A program made the position numbers and the translations under genes. A model generated the notes under the pieces. The model saw only the letters and a program-made list of their open reading frames with translations. It was not told where the DNA came from and searched no databases. Positions 1-7,509 of a stretch of 64,000 nt of DNA are shown here, one piece after another. Source of the DNA: Lachnospiraceae bacterium (GTDB lineage Bacteria > Bacillota > Clostridia > Lachnospirales > Lachnospiraceae); assembly GCA_017448245.1 (NCBI GenBank), contig JAFSLV010000011.1, positions 124,001-188,000 of the forward strand, in the 5' to 3' direction. Numbering within the stretch: the first letter of the stretch is position 1; every line of letters starts with the position of its first letter.

Positions 1-203
1 TCATGCAGCATGCCCGTGAGCCATGCGATCCCGGTTTCTTCTTCCGAAAGAGACAGCGCCTGTGCGATCTGCGCAGACAGCGCGGCCACATGCCCCGCAT
101 GGGAGGCCTTCATGGTCACGCGGACATCACTCGTATCAAATTGTGTCACATAACGGTGAAACGTATCACGTACATGCGCGCGGTTGATCCATTGGTCTGC
201 CAT
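1..203 (-). CDS. HD-domain protein, N-terminal fragment (runs off the window)
   Basis: Reading the minus strand from an ATG at 203-201 gives 67 codons with no stop before the window edge. The translation contains KASHAGHVAAL, then IAQALSLSEEE and WLTGMLHD. This is the spacing of an HD-type phosphohydrolase, with an early His and then an HD pair that bind metal. The substrate cannot be read from so little. It is transcribed divergently from the small ORF at 262. No Shine-Dalgarno sequence precedes the ATG, and a TATACT hexamer lies only 6 nt upstream (see findings). Confidence 0.72.
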   Translation of the reverse strand, partial: MADQWINRAHVRDTFHRYVTQFDTSDVRVTMKASHAGHVAALSAQIAQALSLSEEETGIAWLTGMLH

Positions 204-209
204 AGGTAC

Positions 210-215
210 AGTATA
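210..215 (-). promoter_or_regulatory. -10 element of the HD-domain gene
   Basis: The minus strand reads TATACT here, ending 6 nt before the ATG at 203. No good -35 hexamer is visible 16-18 nt upstream. If this is the real -10, transcription would begin at or next to the start codon. Confidence 0.35.
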
Positions 216-261
216 GCCTATTTACTTGAATTTTTCACTATATGAGCGTAAACTTACCTTC

Positions 262-357
262 ATGGGAAGAATCAACTGGAAATCGGCACTGGTCATACTT
301 GCGGCTCTGCTTTTGAGCGGCGTGCTGCTGCGCCTGATTCCCGGACTGATCCGGTAA
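262..357 (+). CDS. 31-residue single-span membrane peptide
   Basis: ATG at 262 and TAA at 355 enclose 31 residues: a short basic start (MGRINWK), a run of hydrophobic residues rich in Leu, Ala and Val (about residues 8-24), then RLIPGLIR. This fits one membrane helix with positive ends. It sits 15 nt before the histidine phosphatase, and the Shine-Dalgarno AAGGAG of that gene overlaps its stop, so the two are probably co-transcribed. Its own ribosome site is weak. I do not recognise a family. It could be a non-functional ORF, but the clean membrane profile and position argue for a real small protein. Confidence 0.4.
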   Translation: MGRINWKSALVILAALLLSGVLLRLIPGLIR

Positions 358-372
358 GGAGCATCATGTGAC

Positions 373-969
373 ATGATCTGGAATTTTATCCGTCACGGGC
401 AGACCGACTGGAATGTCCGGCAGCTGTTTCAGGGACGCCGGGATATCCCCCTCAATGATACGGGGAGGGCGCAGGCTTTTGCCGCGGGCAGGGAATTTGC
501 GGAAAAAGGCATCTCCTTTGCGCGCGTCTACAGCTCCCCGCTGGTGCGGGCCAAAGAGACCGCAACCATCCTCACCGGCCTCCCGGAGGAGGCGCTGATC
601 ATTGACGATCGCCTGTCCGAGATGGACTTCGGTCCGCTTGACGGTACGACCTATGACAGGGAGGCTGAGGAATTACAGGCGTTTTTTTATCATCCGGGTA
701 CCTATGTGGCACCCGCGGGTGCGGAGACCTTTGAGCAGATCCTCGAACGGACCGCCTCCTTTTTGCGGGATCTCAGGAAGGAAGCCGTGCCCGGTGGAGA
801 CAATATCCTGATCCAGACGCACGGAGGGACGCTCCGGGCACTGATCGTGCATCTCGACCGTCTTGCCATCGACGATTACTGGAAAAACCGCATCGATAAC
901 TGCGCACTTGTCCGCTACCGCTGTGACGGCCCCGACGACATACCGCACAGACTATCCTGCGAGCCCTGA
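373..969 (+). CDS. Histidine phosphatase family protein (GpmB/CobC-like)
   Basis: 198 residues of the phosphoglycerate-mutase-like histidine phosphatase superfamily. The phosphoacceptor motif IRHGQTDWN lies at residues 6-14. Conserved later elements are YSSPLVRAKETA and IQTHGGTLRAL, which carry the second catalytic Arg and His. Members dephosphorylate small phosphorylated metabolites through a phosphohistidine intermediate. The substrate here cannot be assigned from sequence. AAGGAG at 356-361 supports the ATG at 373, since the ATG at 366 is followed at once by a stop. No neighbouring pathway genes narrow the role. Confidence 0.85.
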   Translation: MIWNFIRHGQTDWNVRQLFQGRRDIPLNDTGRAQAFAAGREFAEKGISFARVYSSPLVRAKETATILTGLPEEALIIDDRLSEMDFGPLDGTTYDREAEELQAFFYHPGTYVAPAGAETFEQILERTASFLRDLRKEAVPGGDNILIQTHGGTLRALIVHLDRLAIDDYWKNRIDNCALVRYRCDGPDDIPHRLSCEP

Positions 970-1010
970 ATCAGACGCACGCACCGGATACGGTCCATAT
1001 ACAGAGAGGA

Positions 1011-1043
1011 GGCCAGTACCGAATGGGGAGTTCGATACTGGCC
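1011..1043 (+). terminator. Hairpin after the histidine phosphatase gene
   Basis: Two 13-nt arms, GGCCAGTACCGAA and TTCGATACTGGCC, pair with one mismatch around a 7-nt loop. The stem is strong, but the following sequence has only a short TTTT (1056-1059), so this is a possible rather than a typical intrinsic terminator. The rest of the 970-1212 gap is AT-rich and holds the promoter of the next gene. I see no gene in it. Confidence 0.4.
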
Positions 1044-1129
1044 GTATGAAAAAAGTTTTGTTGGGGGAGTGAGACTTTTACATCTCACACATTATATCGG
1101 CGCTTTCGGCAAAACCTTTAGCCTTTTTC

Positions 1130-1158
1130 TTGGTTTTTTTTAAAAAATTTGGTACAAT
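1130..1158 (+). promoter_or_regulatory. Promoter of the substrate-binding protein gene
   Basis: TTGGTT (1130-1135), a 17-nt T/A-rich spacer and TACAAT (1153-1158) match a housekeeping sigma-A promoter. The leader then carries a small GTTAG/CTAAC hairpin before the Shine-Dalgarno GGGAGG at 1199-1204. Confidence 0.6.
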
Positions 1159-1212
1159 ACAGATATTGCGTCGGTTAGAGCAGCCTAACACAAAATATGG
1201 GAGGATATTCAA

Positions 1213-2379
1213 ATGATGCTTTCAAAAATCAAACGGTCTATGGCGATTTTTGCTGCCTGCGCCCTGCTATTCGGCTGTGCACAGTCTGCGGGCAGCACAC
1301 AGAGTACTCCGCCCGGTGCCCCTGCGGAGGCTTCGCAGGAAGAGCCGGCCGGAGAAGAGGCGGAGGATGCCGCCGCGGAGGACAGCGGGACGGCACAGAC
1401 CTCGACGGAAGGGGCATTCCTCGATCCCGCTGACCGCGTACCGATGCGTGTCGGCGCGCTCAAAGGACCCACGGCCATCGGTCTTGTGCGTCTGATGAAT
1501 GATGTCGCTCAGGATGAAAATGCCGGCAGCTTCCTGTATGCGTTTACCGTCGAGACGGACCCTTCGGCGATTGCGGCACAGATGATCGGGGGCGAACTGG
1601 ATGTCGCCCTGGTGCCGGCCAATCTCGCGTCCGTCCTGTATAACCGGACGGAGGGCGGCGTGGTCGTGCTCAATATCAATACGCTGGGCGTTCTGGAGTG
1701 CGTGAGCGCGGACGATACGGTGGAGCACATCACGGATCTTGCGGGAAAGACCGTGCTGTCGACAGGACAGGGAGCGACCCCCGAATATGCGCTGAAGTAT
1801 CTGCTTGACCGGTACGGGGTGACGGACTGCACGATCGAGTTTCATGCGGAGGCGGCCGAAATTGCGGCCCTTATGCAGGAGCGGGAGGATATCGTGGCCA
1901 TTCTGCCACAGCCCTTTGCGACGGTTGCGAGCGCACAGAACGAGGCCTACAGCATCCGCTTTGCGCTGACGGACGAGTGGAATGCGCTGGGAGAGGATTC
2001 CGCCCTGATCACCGGCGTGACAGTGGTACGCAGGGAATATCTCGAAAGCCTTGCTGAACCGGTCAGCATCGATTTCTTCTTAAATGACCATACGTGGAGC
2101 ATGATCGGAGCCATGACGGATCCGGAGGGAACCGCTCCGCTCATTGTAGCACAGGAGATCATCGGCAATGAAAATATCGCAAAGGCAGCGCTGCCCCGCT
2201 GCGGGATTGCGATCGAAGAACTCACGGACACACAGCTTCCGGGTTATGCGCCGTATCAGGGAGAACGGATGAAGGAGCTGCTTTCCGGATATCTGCAGAC
2301 ATTGTTTGATGCGGATCCCTCGTCTGTCGGCGGGACGCTTCCCGGAGATGATTTTTATTACATACCGGGAGATTCGTAA
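1213..2379 (+). CDS. ABC transporter substrate-binding lipoprotein (SsuA/ThiY-like)
   Basis: 388 residues. A basic N-terminus, a hydrophobic stretch and the lipobox LLFGC give a lipoprotein attached at Cys22. A Ser/Glu/Ala-rich linker follows, then a periplasmic-binding fold whose opening (VPMRVGALKGPTAIGL) and later segment (GGELDVALVPANLASVL) resemble the NMT1/SsuA class that binds thiamine precursors, sulfonates or similar small molecules. The ligand is unknown. GGGAGG precedes the start; an ATG at 1216 is an alternative. The permease follows 7 nt after the stop, so they form one unit. Confidence 0.82.
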   Translation: MMLSKIKRSMAIFAACALLFGCAQSAGSTQSTPPGAPAEASQEEPAGEEAEDAAAEDSGTAQTSTEGAFLDPADRVPMRVGALKGPTAIGLVRLMNDVAQDENAGSFLYAFTVETDPSAIAAQMIGGELDVALVPANLASVLYNRTEGGVVVLNINTLGVLECVSADDTVEHITDLAGKTVLSTGQGATPEYALKYLLDRYGVTDCTIEFHAEAAEIAALMQEREDIVAILPQPFATVASAQNEAYSIRFALTDEWNALGEDSALITGVTVVRREYLESLAEPVSIDFFLNDHTWSMIGAMTDPEGTAPLIVAQEIIGNENIAKAALPRCGIAIEELTDTQLPGYAPYQGERMKELLSGYLQTLFDADPSSVGGTLPGDDFYYIPGDS

Positions 2380-2386
2380 AAACCAG

Positions 2387-3121
2387 GTGACAAAGGGACT
2401 GAAAAAAGCGGCAAGCATACTGTTCTGGCTTCTTTTGTGGCAGGGCGTATCCGTGCTGGTGCACAACCGCGTCCTGCTGGTCGGTCCCGCGGAAACGGCC
2501 GGCGCATTATGGAGGCTTCTTCCCGATGCGGCATTTCGTTCCTCCGTATTCTTTTCTTTGACGAGGATCTGGGCGGGGCTGATCGCCGGTTGCGTGTCCG
2601 GGATTCTGCTTGCCGCGATTTCTTTTGCGCTGCCCGTTTTACATACCATTCTTTCGCCCCTCATGCAGGCCATGAAATCCGTTCCGGTTGCCTGCTTTGC
2701 GGTGATGCTACTCATCTGGACGGGCACCGCGTACACCGCCATGATCGTGACGGGGCTTGTCGTTTTTCCGATTCTCTATCTCAATACCTTTCAGGGGCTG
2801 TGCGAAACGGACCGGGAGCTCGTCGAGATCGCGGACATGTTTACGATGACGCGCACGGACCGCATCCGGCATCTGTACGGCCCGGCCGCCTTTCCATTTA
2901 TCAGGAGCGCCGTGCAGATCGCCTGCGGCATGAGCTGGAAATCGGGGATCGCGGCGGAGGTTATCGCACAGCGCACCATGACGGTCGGAAACGATCTTTA
3001 CCGCGCCAAGGTCCTGCTCGAGACGGATACGGTATTCGCGCTGACGGTGGTGGTGGTATTGCTGTCGTTTCTGACGGAAAAGCTGATGCTGCATCTCATG
3101 AACCGCATTTCCAAAGCGTGA
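2387..3121 (+). CDS. ABC transporter permease (SsuC/ThiX type)
   Basis: About 244 residues with six predicted membrane spans, and a cytoplasmic loop (ELVEIADMFTMTRTDRIRHLYGP) in the place of the EAA motif that contacts the ATPase. This is the membrane subunit for the binding protein encoded just upstream. The open frame extends back to 2306 inside that gene. I chose GTG at 2387 because it gives the usual family length and lies just after the upstream stop; an ATG at 2348 is possible. No ATPase gene follows: the next gene is mgtE on the other strand. Confidence 0.8.
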   Translation: MTKGLKKAASILFWLLLWQGVSVLVHNRVLLVGPAETAGALWRLLPDAAFRSSVFFSLTRIWAGLIAGCVSGILLAAISFALPVLHTILSPLMQAMKSVPVACFAVMLLIWTGTAYTAMIVTGLVVFPILYLNTFQGLCETDRELVEIADMFTMTRTDRIRHLYGPAAFPFIRSAVQIACGMSWKSGIAAEVIAQRTMTVGNDLYRAKVLLETDTVFALTVVVVLLSFLTEKLMLHLMNRISKA

Positions 3122-3127
3122 GAATGA

Positions 3128-4465
3128 TCATACCGCCAGATGCAGCAGGGACGTGGCGATCGTGAAATAGACGAGCAGCGAGATGGCGTCGACGATCGTC
3201 GTGACCATGGGGCTTGCCATGACGGCGGGGTCGAAGCCTATTTTTTTGGCAAGAAGAGGCAGCGTGCATCCGACGAGCTTGGCGCAGATGACGACGATTA
3301 CGAGGGTAAAACAGACGACAAAGGCGACGGAGATGTCGATCCGGTCGACGACGAGGAGCTTGATAAAGTTGGCGCTTGCAAGCGTGACGCCGCACAGGAT
3401 CGAGACGCGGAATTCCTTGAACATCGTCTTGAAGAGATCCTCAAAGCGGATCTCCCCGAGGGAAAGACCGCGGATGATCGAGACGGAAGCCTGTCCGCCG
3501 GCATTGCCGGCCGTGTCCATCAGCATCGGGATGTAGACGGTGAGCACGACGACAGCGGAGAGTGCTTCCTCAAAGCGCATGATGATCGCACCGGTAAAGG
3601 TCGCGGAGATCATCAGCAGCAAAAGCCACGGCATGCGCTTCCGGTAAGTCTCAAAGATCCCCACACGAAAATACGGCTTGTCCGTCGGCAAAATAGCCGC
3701 CATCTTTTCGATATCCTCCGTCGCCTCTTCCTGCAGGATATCGACCACGTCGTCGATCGTGATGATGCCGACCATGCGGTTTTCGGTATCGACCACGGGC
3801 ATCACGGTAAAGTCGTATTTCTGGAACTGCCTGGCCGCCTCCTCCTGGTCGGTCGTCGTCGAGATCGAGATGACGTTGGTATTCATGAAATCGCCGATGA
3901 CATCCTCCGGCTTATGTAACAGAAGATAACGCAGTGCGACGGTGCCCGTCAGCTTTCTGCGCTCGTCGAGCACATAGCAGGTGTTGATCGTCTCGGTATC
4001 GAGTCCGCCCTGCCTCACACGCTCGATCGCGTCCGCCACGGTCATGTGCTCTTTGAGGCCGATGTACTCGACCGTCATGATCGAGCCCGCGGAGTCCTCC
4101 GGATAACGTAACAGATGGTTGATATCGGCCCTGGTCTCGGGTTTGGCATTGGCAAGGAGCCGCTTGACGACGCCCGCCGGCATCTCCTCGAGCAGGTCCG
4201 TCGCGTCGTCCGCCATCAGATTGTCGATGACGAGGCCCGCTTCCTTATCGGACAGGGACTGGATGATATGCTGCTGGTTGTCGAGCTCGAGGTCGGCAAA
4301 GACGTCCGCCGCCATGTCCTTGGGGAGGATCCGGAACATGCGCAGCAGCTCCTCCTTCGGCATGGTATCCATAAAGGCGGCCACGTCCGCCTCGTTCATG
4401 TCCGAGAGGGTCTCGCGCAGGAGCGAGTATTGTTTTTCCTCAAACAACTGTTTCAGTGCTTCCAT
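3128..4465 (-). CDS. mgtE: Magnesium transporter MgtE
   Basis: 445 residues with the full MgtE layout. An N-terminal helical domain (FMDTMPKEELLRMFRILPKD) is followed by a tandem CBS pair (MTVEYIGLKEHMTVADAIERV; VMPVVDTENRMVGIITIDDVVDIL) and a C-terminal five-helix pore that includes IPMLMDTAGNAGGQ, the conserved ion-path segment. MgtE is a Mg2+-gated channel in which the N and CBS domains sense cytoplasmic Mg2+. The ATG at 4465 follows AAAGG. The open frame continues upstream but that part overlaps the rho promoter and is not MgtE-like. No Mg2+ riboswitch is visible ahead of it. Confidence 0.93.
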   Translation of the reverse strand: MEALKQLFEEKQYSLLRETLSDMNEADVAAFMDTMPKEELLRMFRILPKDMAADVFADLELDNQQHIIQSLSDKEAGLVIDNLMADDATDLLEEMPAGVVKRLLANAKPETRADINHLLRYPEDSAGSIMTVEYIGLKEHMTVADAIERVRQGGLDTETINTCYVLDERRKLTGTVALRYLLLHKPEDVIGDFMNTNVISISTTTDQEEAARQFQKYDFTVMPVVDTENRMVGIITIDDVVDILQEEATEDIEKMAAILPTDKPYFRVGIFETYRKRMPWLLLLMISATFTGAIIMRFEEALSAVVVLTVYIPMLMDTAGNAGGQASVSIIRGLSLGEIRFEDLFKTMFKEFRVSILCGVTLASANFIKLLVVDRIDISVAFVVCFTLVIVVICAKLVGCTLPLLAKKIGFDPAVMASPMVTTIVDAISLLVYFTIATSLLHLAV

Positions 4466-4472
4466 AGCCTTT

Positions 4473-4480
4473 AGTATACC
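4473..4480 (-). promoter_or_regulatory. Extended -10 of mgtE
   Basis: The minus strand reads TGGTATACT, an extended -10, ending 7 nt before the mgtE ATG. No convincing -35 is present. The arrangement implies a leader of zero to two nucleotides. Confidence 0.45.
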
Positions 4481-4503
4481 ATAGATTGCCGCACAAAAAA
4501 CGG

Positions 4504-4532
4504 TTGATTTTTCCGTGAAAAAGGAGTATTCT
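4504..4532 (+). promoter_or_regulatory. Promoter of rho
   Basis: TTGATT (4504-4509), 17 nt, TATTCT (4527-4532). Transcription would begin near 4539 and leave a leader of about 90 nt before the rho ATG at 4632. This rules out start codons further upstream in the rho frame. Confidence 0.65.
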
Positions 4533-4631
4533 ATCTGTTGGGAAGAACATCTGTATCCATATATCGGATATCCATTCCACATTTGCCAAGTATGCAGCAG
4601 TACAGGAACAAGAGTCGGGAGAAAGCATTGT

Positions 4632-6029
4632 ATGAGTAACATGAGAGAAAAACTGGAGTCATTGAACCTTGCCACGTTAAAGGATCTGGCCAAGCATAAG
4701 GTCAAGGGATCGAGCACCATGAAGAAGGCGGATCTGATCGAAGCCCTTCTGGAACTCGAGGAGGGAGGAGGTGCCGCCACGCAGGGAGGCGCTCCGGCAG
4801 CCGCGGCCCCGCGTGAAGAGACACAGGCACCGCAACCGCAGTCCCGCAGGGAATCGCACGGTCATCATCATCCGATGGATGATTTTAACGAGCAGCCGGT
4901 GCCGGCCGACGCCCTCGAGGCCGACGGAATCCTCGAGGTCATGCAGGACGGCTTCGGCTTTATCCGCTGTGAGAATTTCCTGCCCGGCGAAAATGATGTC
5001 TATGTCGCACCGGGCGTCATCCGCCGGTTCAATCTCAAGACCGGCGATATGCTGAACGGCGCGACGAGGGGCAAAACGCAGAATGAAAAGTTCGGCGCCC
5101 TCATCCATCTCAATACGATCAACGGCTATACGCCGGAGGTCGCGATGCGCCGGGCCAATTTCGAGCACATGACACCCATCTTTCCCGACGAAAAGCTCAC
5201 ACTCGAGACGCCCGCCTGCGGCATCTCGATGCGGATCATGGACCTGATCTGTCCGATCGGCAAGGGCCAGCGCGGTATGATCGTCTCGCCGCCCAAGGCC
5301 GGTAAGACGACCCTCTTAAAGGAGGTTGCCAAGTCCATCCGCCGCAACTATCCTGACATCCATCTGATCGTGCTGCTCATTGACGAGCGTCCGGAAGAGG
5401 TCACCGATATCAAGGAATTTATCCAGGGTCCCAATGCGGAGGTCATCTATTCGACCTTTGACGAGCTGCCCGAACATCATAAACGCGTATCCGAAATGGT
5501 CATCGAGCGCGCAAGGCGCCTCGTCGAGCACAAGCAGGACGTGATGATTCTGCTCGATTCGATCACGAGGCTTGCGCGTGCCTACAATCAGGTCATTCCG
5601 CCGTCGGGACGCACGCTCTCCGGCGGTCTTGATCCCGCGGCACTCCACATGCCCAAGCGCTTTTTCGGCGCCGCGCGTAACATGCGCGAGGGAGGATCGC
5701 TGACGATCCTCGCGACGGCACTGATCGAGACGGGCTCCAAGATGGACGACGTGGTCTATGAGGAGTTCAAGGGGACCGGCAACATGGAGATGATTCTTGA
5801 CCGCAAGCTGCAGGAGCGCCGGGTCTTCCCCGCGATCAACATCCCCAAGTCCTCGACCAGAAGAGAGGACCTGCTGCTGACGCCCGAGGAGCTCGATGCG
5901 GTCAACCGGATGCGCAAGTCCTTCAATTCCATCAAATCGGACGATGCGGTCGACCAGGTCATTTCGCTCTTTACGCGCACGCGCAATAACAGGGACTTTG
6001 TGCATCTGATCGAAAAGCAGATACTGTAA
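4632..6029 (+). CDS. rho: Transcription termination factor Rho
   Basis: 465 residues. The Rho N-terminal domain (LESLNLATLKDLAKHKVKG) is followed by a low-complexity linker rich in Ala, Gln, Pro and His (about residues 45-85), then the cold-shock-like RNA-binding domain with DGFGFIR and NDVYV. The hexameric ATPase motor has Walker A PKAGKT (Lys225) and Walker B VMILLDSITRLARAYN. It unwinds RNA from RNA polymerase to end transcription. GGGAG at 4617-4621 selects the ATG at 4632. The linker between the N-terminal helices and the RNA-binding domain is typical of Rho from GC-rich Clostridia. glgA follows after 16 nt. Confidence 0.96.
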   Translation: MSNMREKLESLNLATLKDLAKHKVKGSSTMKKADLIEALLELEEGGGAATQGGAPAAAAPREETQAPQPQSRRESHGHHHPMDDFNEQPVPADALEADGILEVMQDGFGFIRCENFLPGENDVYVAPGVIRRFNLKTGDMLNGATRGKTQNEKFGALIHLNTINGYTPEVAMRRANFEHMTPIFPDEKLTLETPACGISMRIMDLICPIGKGQRGMIVSPPKAGKTTLLKEVAKSIRRNYPDIHLIVLLIDERPEEVTDIKEFIQGPNAEVIYSTFDELPEHHKRVSEMVIERARRLVEHKQDVMILLDSITRLARAYNQVIPPSGRTLSGGLDPAALHMPKRFFGAARNMREGGSLTILATALIETGSKMDDVVYEEFKGTGNMEMILDRKLQERRVFPAINIPKSSTRREDLLLTPEELDAVNRMRKSFNSIKSDDAVDQVISLFTRTRNNRDFVHLIEKQIL

Positions 6030-6045
6030 TACCGCGGAGTAACCC

Positions 6046-7491
6046 ATGAAGAATATTCTGTTTGTTGCCTCGGAAGCCGTTCCCTATATCAAGACGGGGG
6101 GACTCGCCGATGTCGTAGGCTCGCTTCCGAAATATATCGATAAGAAGTACTTTGACGTGCGGATCGTGCTGCCCAGATATACCTCCATGGCACAGGAGAA
6201 CCGGGACAGCCTGAACTACATCACGCATTTCTACATGGACTTCCACTGGAAAAAGGTCTACGTCGGGATCTTCGAGGCGGTACATGACGGTGTCACGTAT
6301 TATTTCATCGACTGTGAGGATTATTTTACCGGATGGTCACCGTACGGCTCCGACGTGATCTTCGAGATCGAGAAGTTTTCCTTTTTTGCAAAGGCGGCGC
6401 TCTCGATCCTGCCGGTGGTGGGCTTCCGACCCGACATCATCCACTGTCATGACTGGCAGACGGGACTCGTGCCGGTCTATCTCAAGGAACGATTCCAGGG
6501 CAACGAATTCTTCCGCGGCATCAAGGCCGTGATGACGATCCACAATCTCAAGTTTCAGGGAAGATGGAACAAAGAAACGGTCAGGGATATCACGGGACTG
6601 CCCGGCTATTTCTTTACGCCGGACAAGCTCGAGATGTACGGTGACGCGGATCTGCTCAAGGGAGGCATCATCTATGCGGATGCGATCACGACGGTGTCGG
6701 AGACCTATGCCAAAGAGATCCAGATGGAGTTCTACGGCGAGGGGCTCGACGGTCTTTTGCGCGCAAGGAGTGCGGATCTGCGCGGGATCGTCAACGGCAT
6801 CGACTATGACGAATTCAACCCGCAGACCGACAGGCTGATCCCGCACCGTTATGACCAGGTCAGCTTCCGCAAGGAAAAGGTCAAAAATAAAACCGCACTG
6901 CAGAAGGAGTTGTCACTGACCGAGGATGCAAGGCGCCTCATGATCGGTATCGTCTCGCGTCTGACCGACCAGAAGGGACTCGATCTGATCGCACGCGTGC
7001 TCGACGAGCTGTGCCATGACGAGATCCAGATCGTGGTGCTGGGCACCGGCACCGAGCAGTATGAGAATATGTTCCGCCACTATGCCTGGAAATATGCCGG
7101 GGAGGTGAGCGCCAATATCTTTTATTCAGAGGAGCTTTCGCACAAGATCTACGCCGCGTCCGATGCGTTTTTGATGCCGTCGCTTTTTGAACCCTGCGGT
7201 CTTTCACAGCTGATGGCGATGCGCTACGGATCGATCCCGATCGTCAGGCAGACCGGCGGACTCCGGGACACGGTAGAGCCCTACAACCGGTTTGAGGGCA
7301 CGGGGACGGGCTTCGGCTTTCTCAATTACAACGCGCATGAAATGCTCCAAACGATCCGTGACGCGGAGGCACTGTATTACGACAACCGGAGGGAATGGAA
7401 CAAGATGGTCGACCGCGCGATGCAGGTGGACTATTCCTGGTACGTTTCCGCCCACAAATATCAGGATATGTACGACTGGCTGGTACCGTAG
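6046..7491 (+). CDS. glgA: Glycogen synthase (ADP-glucose type, GT5)
   Basis: 481 residues, the normal length. The N-terminal KTGGLADV (Lys16) binds the ADP-glucose phosphate, and the C-terminal half carries EPCGLSQLMAM (Glu382), the conserved catalytic segment of the GT-B fold, followed by RQTGGLRDTV. The enzyme adds glucose from ADP-glucose to the non-reducing ends of alpha-1,4-glucan. No other glycogen genes (glgB, C, D, P) are in the window, so this gene stands apart from a glg operon and is probably read from the rho promoter. Confidence 0.95.
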   Translation: MKNILFVASEAVPYIKTGGLADVVGSLPKYIDKKYFDVRIVLPRYTSMAQENRDSLNYITHFYMDFHWKKVYVGIFEAVHDGVTYYFIDCEDYFTGWSPYGSDVIFEIEKFSFFAKAALSILPVVGFRPDIIHCHDWQTGLVPVYLKERFQGNEFFRGIKAVMTIHNLKFQGRWNKETVRDITGLPGYFFTPDKLEMYGDADLLKGGIIYADAITTVSETYAKEIQMEFYGEGLDGLLRARSADLRGIVNGIDYDEFNPQTDRLIPHRYDQVSFRKEKVKNKTALQKELSLTEDARRLMIGIVSRLTDQKGLDLIARVLDELCHDEIQIVVLGTGTEQYENMFRHYAWKYAGEVSANIFYSEELSHKIYAASDAFLMPSLFEPCGLSQLMAMRYGSIPIVRQTGGLRDTVEPYNRFEGTGTGFGFLNYNAHEMLQTIRDAEALYYDNRREWNKMVDRAMQVDYSWYVSAHKYQDMYDWLVP

Positions 7492-7509
7492 AACGGTATC
7501 CGAAGACAC

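Noticed and set aside
4515-4631. Longer N-terminus for Rho
   Set aside because: The in-frame ATG at 4515 lies between the -35 and -10 elements, so it would not be transcribed from that promoter; the extra residues are not Rho-like.
4466-4631. Mg2+ riboswitch (M-box or ykoK type) for mgtE
   Set aside because: The -10 element is next to the start codon, so there is no room for a leader.
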